Below, one piece after another: positions 59,201-64,000 of a stretch of DNA of 64,000 nucleotides. The translations under genes and the position numbers were made by a program. Source of the DNA: Sinotaia quadrata (lineage: Eukaryota > Mollusca > Gastropoda > Architaenioglossa > Viviparidae). The notes beneath the pieces are model-generated. The model was not told the DNA's origin and did not search any database. It saw only the letters and a list, made by a program, of their open reading frames with translations. Positions within the stretch are counted from its first letter, which is position 1; each line of letters begins with the position of its first letter. The DNA lies in the NCBI GenBank assembly GCA_028829895.1, contig CM054177.1:40421564-40485563 (forward strand), read 5' to 3'.

Positions 59201-60856
59201 CCATCTAGATATATGTGCAAGATATTTATAATTTAGTCCATGGTTAATCATGAGTGACAGGTAATACAGAGTGGCAGAGAGAGAGAGTGTTGATGGGGAA
59301 CAGAGACACAAGGTGCATTGTTACTGGCACGTCACATTTATTTCACCTCATGCAGGCATTGACACAAAGCAAGATCCACATAATAAGTAAGCTACACTTA
59401 TCAACGCCATGTGTTCACACTCACATGGTGTTGTAAGCTATTAGACAAATGCATCATAAATATAGCTAGAGAAACATTTCATGGTGAATGTCACAGAACA
59501 TGGTAGAGTTTCAAACAAAGTACCAGAAACATGAGTCCCTCACAAATTAAAGCATCGCAGCATTCCCATAAAGGTTCTTCATCAGTCCTATTGTTAATAT
59601 GACATTCTGTCACAGCAGAATGAAGTTCAGCATGAGTGGGCCTGCCTAAACTAATCTTTGTTTGAGCCTTGGACTGGCTGGTCAGCTCCCTTTACAACAA
59701 TCCAAAATGAATCTATTCTCCTGTTCTGACTTAGCAGTAGTAGTAGTCCTGTTTTTAGGACTGCCTCTGCCTCTTCTTTATCTAGTGTACAGGTGGCCTT
59801 CCATGAATGCCCTAGAGGGCTTGGGGTCCAAGCTGGGGAAAAATGCCTGCAAAACTTGGCTTTTGTGTTTGTTGTTCATCTTTTAATCATTAATTATAAT
59901 TCAAATGTTAGTGAGTTAAATACTAAAACAAATATACATCAAATCTTCTAAAATCATACTTCATAATACAATCATTGATTGACCCCAAATCTAAAGAATT
60001 AGATTTAAAACATAATAAAATGTGTGATGTCAAGTCACAAAAAAAACCCATCATTTGTTCCTAACCAAATAATACATACATATAAATGTATCAAACATCA
60101 CATCAACATTTATCAATGAAAAGTACAAACTATCTGGTTTTATAACATATACACTTTTAGCAAAAATACAGATTGCATTTAATTTAATCAATATTTAAGG
60201 TTAAAGATGAATACCCTAATACACACACTACAACATATACAACCAGGAAAGGGAGTTTTGGGGATCCACGATCGCTCAGTGTGTTATAATCCTATCCACC
60301 ACATGTCTAAGCTTGTGCTTTCGCCCACCAAATATCTGCTCATGTTTACAGACCAATGATCCAGTTGTTGTCACCAATGCTTTAAGTCTATTAGGTTCCA
60401 GTTTGTTGTCTGCTAGATTTGTTACTTTGGCTTTGGTGGTATTTCAAGTAACTGTTGGCAAAGGAAATGTGGAGGTGATCACTATCTCTGTTTTCTTTCT
60501 AAGGGTTGCTTGTTAGAGTGTTAATGGCTGTGTGAAGAAATGGTTTTAGGAAGATGTTTAATTCTTCCTGCCCTTGAAATAGGTTATGTTTTCTTTCTAA
60601 GGGTTGCCTGTTAGAGTGATAATGGCTGGGTGAAGAAATGGTTTTAGGAAGATATTTAATTCTTCCTGCCCTTGAAATAGGTTGTTTTCTGTCTAAGGGT
60701 TGCCTGTTAAGAGTGATAATGGCTGTGTGTGAAGAAATGGTTTTAGGAAGATATTTAATTCTTCCTGTCCTTAAAATAGGTTATGTTGATCCTCTGCTTC
60801 TTTGTTTGTACTATCTTTGAATTGTCTTGTTGGTGTTCAAAATACTAATATGATTA

Positions 60857-60930
<74 letters not shown>

Positions 60931-63900
60931 TGTGTGTGTGTGTGTGTGCATAAATATGTGGGCAATAATATGTGATTAACTTATGTATGTATGGATGGAT
61001 TCAATCTCCTTAGAGTGAATGTTCAAAATAGCATAAGCTATATTTCAATGTTATTTTTATAACATAAGCTATATTTCAATGCTATTTTAAAATCACCTTT
61101 TAATAGAGTTTTGTTGTGTCTTTTTTTTTTTTTTATAACATAAGCTATATTTCAATGCTATCTTAAAATCACCTTTTAATTGAGTTTTGTTGTGTCTTTT
61201 TTTTTAATGACATATTTCAATGCTATTTTAAAATCACCTTTTAATAGAGTTTTGTTGTGTCTTTTTTTTTTTTTTATAACATAAGCTATATTTCAATGCT
61301 ATCTTAAAATCACCTTTTAATTGAGTTTTGTTGTGTCTTTTTTTTTAAAAAGCAACATAGTATTTTAAATTTCCCACATAATAAATATACCATAATCTGT
61401 TCTTCTTGGAACAAAGAAGCAAGCAAATTATTTTACTGTTGTTTCTTCTGCATGTTGGTCTGTTTTGACATCAAATGGTACTTGAGTAAAACTGGTTTTG
61501 ATTGTTGTCTGCATTATTTTGTGTAAGAAACCTGGTAGGCACTGAATTTTATTATGGCACTACACCCTAAATATGCCTACTTGCAGTCAAATATTTACAA
61601 GCATATGTCCAATAATAAATCCCCCCCCCCCCAAAGGCAGAAGATGTATGAGATACGTGACAAGGCCAGGTTGTGTTCCACTATCAATTTTTGTTCAGGA
61701 TAGTGACCTTTTCCCTGAGGATTCTTGGCTAACCCAACAAGATGCAAAACCCTGACTTTAATGAGTTCATAAAGGAGATGACAGCAACTACTAGTGTTGA
61801 CCTTCCTACACTATTCATCAATCCTTCTTAGCCCCCCCCCCTCCAATTAGTATCTCTTGGCTGTCAATGTCTCAGATGCCAGCCTTATTTTATGTGGTAA
61901 ATGGCATAGCAGGGAGCAAAGCCTATGAGAAAAACAAGTTCTTCAAGTAGGTAAATATTTGTTCAAGATAAAAAATATCACGTTATCAAAAAGGCAAGTG
62001 GAGTTAAATGAGTTTGCACTAAATCCCATGTGGAATGAAACAAGCTAGCAACAAGGCAAATCAAGAGAAATTTATATGGACTAAATCCCATGAAGAATGA
62101 AACATTCTATCAGAATGGCAAATCAAGAGAGATGAGTTTGGATTAAATCCCACACAGAATGAGAAACATGCTAGCAGCAAGGCAAGAAAAATTTATTTGG
62201 ACTAAATCCCATGAAGAATAAAAAATGCTAGCAGAATGGCAAATCAAGAGAGATGAGTTTGGACTAAATGCCATGAATAATTAAATAAGTTAGCAATAAG
62301 ACAAGTTAAAAGAGAGTTTGGACTAAATCCTATGCAGAATGAAACATGCTAGCAACAAGGCAAGTTAAGAGTGATGAGTATGGACTAAATCCCACACAGA
62401 ATGAAATATGCTAGCAACAAGACAAGTCAAGAGAAACGTGTCTGGACTATATTCCATGAAAAACGAAACATACTAGCTACAAGATAAATCCCATGCTAAA
62501 TGAAACATACTAGCAATGAGGCAAGTCAAAAGAGATGAGTTTTGGACTAAATCCCTTGCAGAATGAAACATGCTAGCAACAAGGCAAGTCAAGAGAAATT
62601 TGTTTGGACTTAATCCCATGTAGAATGAAACAGCTCCTCAGTTTATTTAGTGAAAGACTAGTATTTTATATTTCTCAATAATTAGAGACAACCATAGGGT
62701 AAACTGCTGTCCTGAGAAAAAGTATTCTGCAGTGAACTGTTTATTCTCTGCCACATGACATAATTCTATCAAATAATATAATATTTCTATTTTAAAATTG
62801 TGTAAAATTGATCATCTACTATTTTGGATTTTTTTATATCAGAACTTTAGAAAAATAATAATTTAATTAATCATGAGGTGACTGTACAAGTACACAATCC
62901 TATCAGTACTAGGATTGTCGATAGAGTTCTCACTGTATGTACCTATTACCTACAATATTTAATTAATTATTTAAAAAATAATTATGACTAAATGAAGTGA
63001 TTTCATAAATGGATTACTGAATGAAACTATTTATCAACAAAAATATGAAACACAGTGTTCTCACCAGATTCTGTCGATCAGTAGTTAGGCCAAGGATGCG
63101 ATTGAGAAATCTGCTGACATCAGATGCATGTTTTTCAGGAACTTGCATAAAACTTCTCAATATATTTTCTTCAACAAGCCCCATCTGCACCAGGCATTCC
63201 TAGAAACATACATATTTCATACAAACTGTGAAGAATCATGTAGTCTGTCACCTGTCCGGTTATGTTTAATGACCCTGTCACTATATTAGATTCCCCAAAT
63301 ATCAATATTGGTTATTGATTCTCTTCTAATACTAGTGACAGCCAGATGGCCTGACCTATCTTTCATGAATATGCCAAAGATTCAGGCTGTTATTCAATGA
63401 CACACCGAAAGATAAATCAGCTGAGGTGCCCAAGCTGGTAACATTATCTCCCCCTTTATTTATTAGTTATGATTATAATATTATTCCTTCGGCTCATGCC
63501 CCCAGCTTCCTTAATTGACAATTACAACAAATTATGTAACATAGGTGAAGATAACAAGTAAAATTTAATAACAATAATTGTAGTGTGTGTGTGTGTGTGT
63601 GTGTGGGGGGGGGGGGCTGAACTTATCTTTGAGACAAGACAAAAAGATGACAGGAACAAAAAAAACCAACAGCAACAACAAAATATAGAAAGAAACTGAC
63701 ACTGAAAAAAGAATTAGCAAACTGCATAGCCCTGGTTTGCAACAAAACTAAAACAAAACCTAAGTAAAAAGGTACCCAATGGAGATCACTCTTGTCTAGG
63801 AGTATGATATCTGGTGTTTACTTTAATCTTTTATCTCATTTGTGAGTTTGTGAGTTTAGTGGATCCTTTGGGCCTTAGCTTGTATGTTCACGTGAATACA

Positions 63901-64000
63901 ATGCCCTCCTATAAAGTTCATATCTGGTTGTACAATGAAAAGACATATGAAGTAATAAATGCATATGTACAATGTTCTCACCTGCATCATGTTGATAAAA
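46563..64000 (-). CDS. SBNO-like: Strawberry-notch family helicase-like protein with PIP-like and UBZ4 tail (3' part of gene)
   Basis: Ten exons (>63982, 63065-63199, 58538-58599, 57778-57879, 55885-56067, 53008-53090, 51503-51586, 50992-51097, 50340-50490, 46563-47216) join in phase into 525 residues plus stop; the 5' part lies beyond 64000. Family marks in order: FLNRILGL..QN, YF..IMDILVQNAKRDGRY, LLDI, VVDRGMSWEQAL, GFYVS, R-P-S-T-G, a Cys/His-rich strip, CYHLHLLCG, and RVVRVALDSGERIVGV. All line up with the C-terminal half of SBNO1/SBNO2, nuclear DExD/H-helicase-like co-regulators. The helicase motor would lie off-window. The last exon (res. 309-525) is a Lys/Ser-rich tail with TIKSFFKP (PCNA-box-like, lacking the usual Gln) and a terminal Cys-x2-Cys-x15-His-x3-Cys finger. 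I infer a DNA-damage-linked SBNO paralogue; biochemical function is unproven. One intron is GC-AG. Confidence 0.9.
47208..47460. repeat. About 26-bp minisatellite containing copies of the last-exon acceptor
   Basis: On the minus strand the unit reads CTTTGTCAACAGGTGCTAAC then ACTGAC. About nine imperfect copies lie just upstream of the SBNO-like last exon, and the final copy is the real acceptor and first bases of that exon. Confidence 0.93.
49085..49290. repeat. About 70-bp tandem repeat
   Basis: GCAATGCTTTGCAAGGCATT and CAAATTATTTGCAAGCTTG are repeated twice almost exactly, with diverged copies on each side. Remaining 47460-50339 is featureless except for the 21-bp word at 49666. Confidence 0.9.
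50340..50490 (-). CDS. SBNO-like: SBNO-like exon I
   Basis: Fifty codons: KYESQVRVVRVALDSGERIV then GVRYPEILIPVVEQVLKEQK and onward. It matches SBNO1 M-Q-I-V-R-L-R-T-E-D-G-Q-R-I-V-G-L-x-I-P, the last well-conserved block of the family. Phase 0 out. The intron to the last exon (47217-50339) holds a tandem copy of its own acceptor (47217-47460) and a 70-bp repeat (49085-49290). Confidence 0.95.
50992..51097 (-). CDS. SBNO-like: SBNO-like exon H
   Basis: Thirty-four codons with split Val and Ser: GKRCYHLHLLCGNIATLMSV then LETTLNRNSLKLGL. G-x-R-C-Y-x-L-x-L-L-C-G matches SBNO1 G-L-R-C-R-T-Y-Y-V-L-C-G and the following helix matches V-W-T-K-V-E. Donor GTTTGC is weak, but phase and homology agree with it. 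Confidence 0.93.
51503..51586 (-). CDS. SBNO-like: SBNO-like exon G, Cys/His-rich strip
   Basis: Encodes KGWKSNYDVSKDACMHG then HYCKHRNTCS after a split Glu. In SBNO1 the same place reads W-x-x-x-Y-x-x-S-x-D-T-C-T-H...C. This copy has more Cys and His than SBNO1 (C-x2-H-x-H-x2-C-x2-H-x4-C by spacing), which could be a small metal site; that is inference. Confidence 0.88.
53008..53090 (-). CDS. SBNO-like: SBNO-like exon F
   Basis: Split Arg then PSTGVSPFDQEQSDLLHKYR then PISMEDA. R-P-S-T-G corresponds to the conserved R-P-N-T-G of SBNO proteins and H-K-Y-R-P-I-S-M-E-D-A to K-K-K-Y-K-K-V-V-S-D-D-A. Acceptor ...ttccacag, donor GTAATT. The following intron (51587-53007) shows nothing notable. 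Confidence 0.92.
53161..53375. repeat. 53-bp minisatellite, four copies
   Basis: AACAGTCCTTCTCTCCCCAA at 53191, 53244, 53297 and 53350. It ends where the left arm of the foldback-like element begins. Confidence 0.95.
53400..54712. mobile_element. Foldback-like repeat-family element with inverted arms
   Basis: The left arm (53400-53880, plus sense) carries TCTGGTCATGAAAGGCAGCC, TAATAAATACTGTTGCAGG and GTAAGTTGAGATTTGAATGT. The minus strand from 54712 carries GGCAGAGTAAATTTGCC and then the same landmarks (TCTGGTCATAAAGGCGATTG, TAATAAATATTGTTGCAGG, GTAAGTTGAGAATGAATGT). The arms therefore form a long imperfect inverted repeat around a centre (about 53885-54075) encoding FFDKFNDNVGYTHQCGPVEY. 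The left arm lacks the outermost block, replaced by the 53-bp array. Confidence 0.7.
55280..55620. repeat. About 70-bp (35+35) minisatellite
   Basis: Alternating GAATGATTGTAAATACATCA and GAATGACTGTAAATACATCA with A/C-rich spacers, seven or eight copies. Confidence 0.85.
55885..56067 (-). CDS. SBNO-like: SBNO-like exon E
   Basis: Sixty codons plus split ends. MIELVVDRGMSWEQALQRYD matches SBNO1 V-E-L-Y-x-I-S-V-E-R-G-M-S-W-E-E-A; then S-C-T-G-F-Y-V-S-K-R and K-M-Y-I-L-V follow the G-F-Y-L-S...A-I-L-V pattern. Donor GTATTT, phase 2. The next intron (53091-55884) holds a foldback-like element, a 53-bp array and a 70-bp array. Confidence 0.97.
56200..57450. repeat. 1.2-kb complex tandem array
   Basis: Built from GAGTTAGTATCAAAAGAGAA(A/G)TTAGT units of about 35-40 bp. 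Within it a 69-bp higher-order unit (GTTAGTACAGTAGTTGGTTT ... GTTAGAGTTAGCATTAAAAG) repeats four times nearly perfectly at about 56910-57180. It fills most of the intron between SBNO-like exons D and E. Confidence 0.93.
57778..57879 (-). CDS. SBNO-like: SBNO-like exon D
   Basis: Thirty-three codons with split codons at both ends, YTEGLLDITAASIQMVGQPQ ... GYGIT(R). Y-x-x-G-(I/L)-L-D-(L/I) matches the family; the middle, where SBNO1 has its charged G-S-G-D-E-K-V-R stretch, is diverged. Intron downstream (56068-57777) is mostly a tandem array. Confidence 0.9.
58538..58599 (-). CDS. SBNO-like: SBNO-like exon C, followed by a GC-AG intron
   Basis: Encodes IFSYFTEIMDILVQNAKRDG(R); the match is SBNO1 F-x-Y-F-x-D-T-L...Q-N-A-K-x-x-G-R-Y-D. 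The exon ends ...GGGAG and is followed by GCAAGT. The leftover AG joins the next exon's G to give Arg, and the protein continues RYTEGLLDI, so the GC donor is supported by phase and homology. Confidence 0.93.
58736..59078 (+). repeat. Copy A of a near-identical 340-bp direct duplication
   Basis: Matches 61724-62059. By eye they differ by two substitutions (58830s T/C; 58920s A/T), a 6-bp TCAATG indel and one C in a C tract. Both lie in the same SBNO-like intron about 3 kb apart. Confidence 0.95.
59400..59900. other. Less AT-rich stretch, possibly repeat-derived
   Basis: More G+C than its surroundings. Both strands have short open frames (plus 59662-59886; minus strand Arg/Lys-rich around 59760). 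No family recognised, no intron signals and no start context; 59078-60480 otherwise holds nothing recognisable. Confidence 0.2.
60485..60790. repeat. About 97-bp minisatellite, three copies
   Basis: CTAAGGGTTGCCTGTTAGAG and GGTTTTAGGAAGATATTTAA recur at offsets of 98 and 96 bp. Confidence 0.95.
60861..60950. repeat. Long (GT)n microsatellite
   Basis: About 45 GT units with one TA interruption. Confidence 0.98.
61030..61350. repeat. Minisatellite with poly-T spacers
   Basis: Four to five copies of ATAACATAAGCTATATTTCA and AAAATCACCTTTTAAT(A/T)GAG ending in TTTTGTTGTGTC plus a T tract. A two-unit block is itself duplicated. Confidence 0.93.
61724..62059 (+). repeat. Copy B of the 340-bp direct duplication
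   Basis: See 58736-59078. Its last 65 bp are the first unit of the following array; copy A has only that single unit. Confidence 0.95.
61990..62640. repeat. About 65-bp minisatellite, roughly ten copies
   Basis: GGACTAAATCCCATG(C/A)AGAA then TGAAACATGCTAGCAACAAG and GCAAGTCAAGAGA. Unit length varies slightly. 62640-63064 shows nothing else. Confidence 0.93.
63065..63199 (-). CDS. SBNO-like: SBNO-like exon B
   Basis: Forty-five codons, phase 0 both ends, from ECLVQMGLVEENILRSF to SRFLNRILGLTTDRQNL. K/R-F-L-N-R-I-L-G-L...Q-N is one of the best conserved strings of strawberry notch proteins. The following 4.5-kb intron (58600-63064) holds arrays at 60485-60790, 61030-61350 and 61990-62640, a long GT tract and a 340-bp duplication. 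Confidence 0.95.
63583..63617. repeat. (GT)n followed by a G tract
   Basis: GTGTGT... then about eleven G, the same compound structure as at 35866. Confidence 0.95.
63982..64000 (-). CDS. SBNO-like: SBNO-like exon A (3' end only)
   Basis: Only the last 19 nt are in the window, reading (x)FINMMQ before donor GTGAGA, phase 0. Joined to the next exon it gives FINMMQECLVQMGLV, which matches SBNO1 F-F-K-D-V-R-Q-G-L-I-G-V-G-L-I. The intron to the next exon (63200-63981) carries a GT/G microsatellite. Confidence 0.75.

Noticed and set aside
59662..59886. 74-codon plus-strand frame with a hydrophobic stretch
   Set aside because: No homology, intronic, opposite strand to the gene, no supporting start or splice signals.

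Overview
This window is from an animal nuclear genome. It is very AT-rich, its genes are split into short exons by kilobase-scale introns with GT-AG or GC-AG ends, and it carries decayed retroelements (a Ty3/Gypsy copy and a LINE endonuclease), a pogo-like terminal repeat, microsatellites and many private minisatellites. The protein matches and the repeat content would suit a lophotrochozoan such as a gastropod mollusc. That placement is a guess; only 'metazoan' is well supported.

Two protein genes can be assembled, both on the minus strand and head to tail. The first has its 5' part beyond the right edge and runs from >64000 down to its stop at 46563. Ten visible exons encode the last 525 residues of a strawberry-notch (SBNO) family helicase-like protein. 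Its final 654-nt exon adds a charged tail with a PCNA-binding-like FF motif and a C-terminal RAD18-type (UBZ4) zinc finger. SBNO1 and SBNO2, as I know them, have no such tail.

The second gene runs from 40767 to 870 and is mitochondrial seryl-tRNA synthetase (SARS2). Sixteen exons join in frame into exactly 500 codons plus stop, with an N-terminal targeting-like leader, the class II motifs and the serine-binding signatures. The helical tRNA-binding arm is much shorter than in human SARS2, so either the arm is reduced or one or more in-frame exons were missed.

Layout: 1-869 is 3' flank of SARS2. 870-40767 is SARS2; its introns hold a solo-LTR-like repeat family, a Gypsy remnant at 8.5-10.4 kb antisense to the gene, and about a dozen unrelated minisatellites. 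40768-46562 is intergenic and holds the presumed SARS2 promoter, a compositionally odd block (42.25-42.84 kb), a LINE endonuclease remnant (42.95-44.3 kb) and another copy of the repeat family (44.3-45.2 kb). 46563-64000 is the SBNO-like gene; its introns hold a foldback-like element (53.4-54.7 kb), a 1.2-kb array, a recent 340-bp duplication and long GT tracts.

The two products act in different places: mitochondrial translation (SARS2) and, by inference, chromatin or DNA-damage handling (SBNO-like). Nothing suggests they work together. No rRNA gene, convincing tRNA gene, CRISPR array or prokaryote-type feature was seen. The most unusual points are the SBNO-PIP-UBZ architecture and three minisatellites whose repeat unit contains, and has multiplied, a real splice site.
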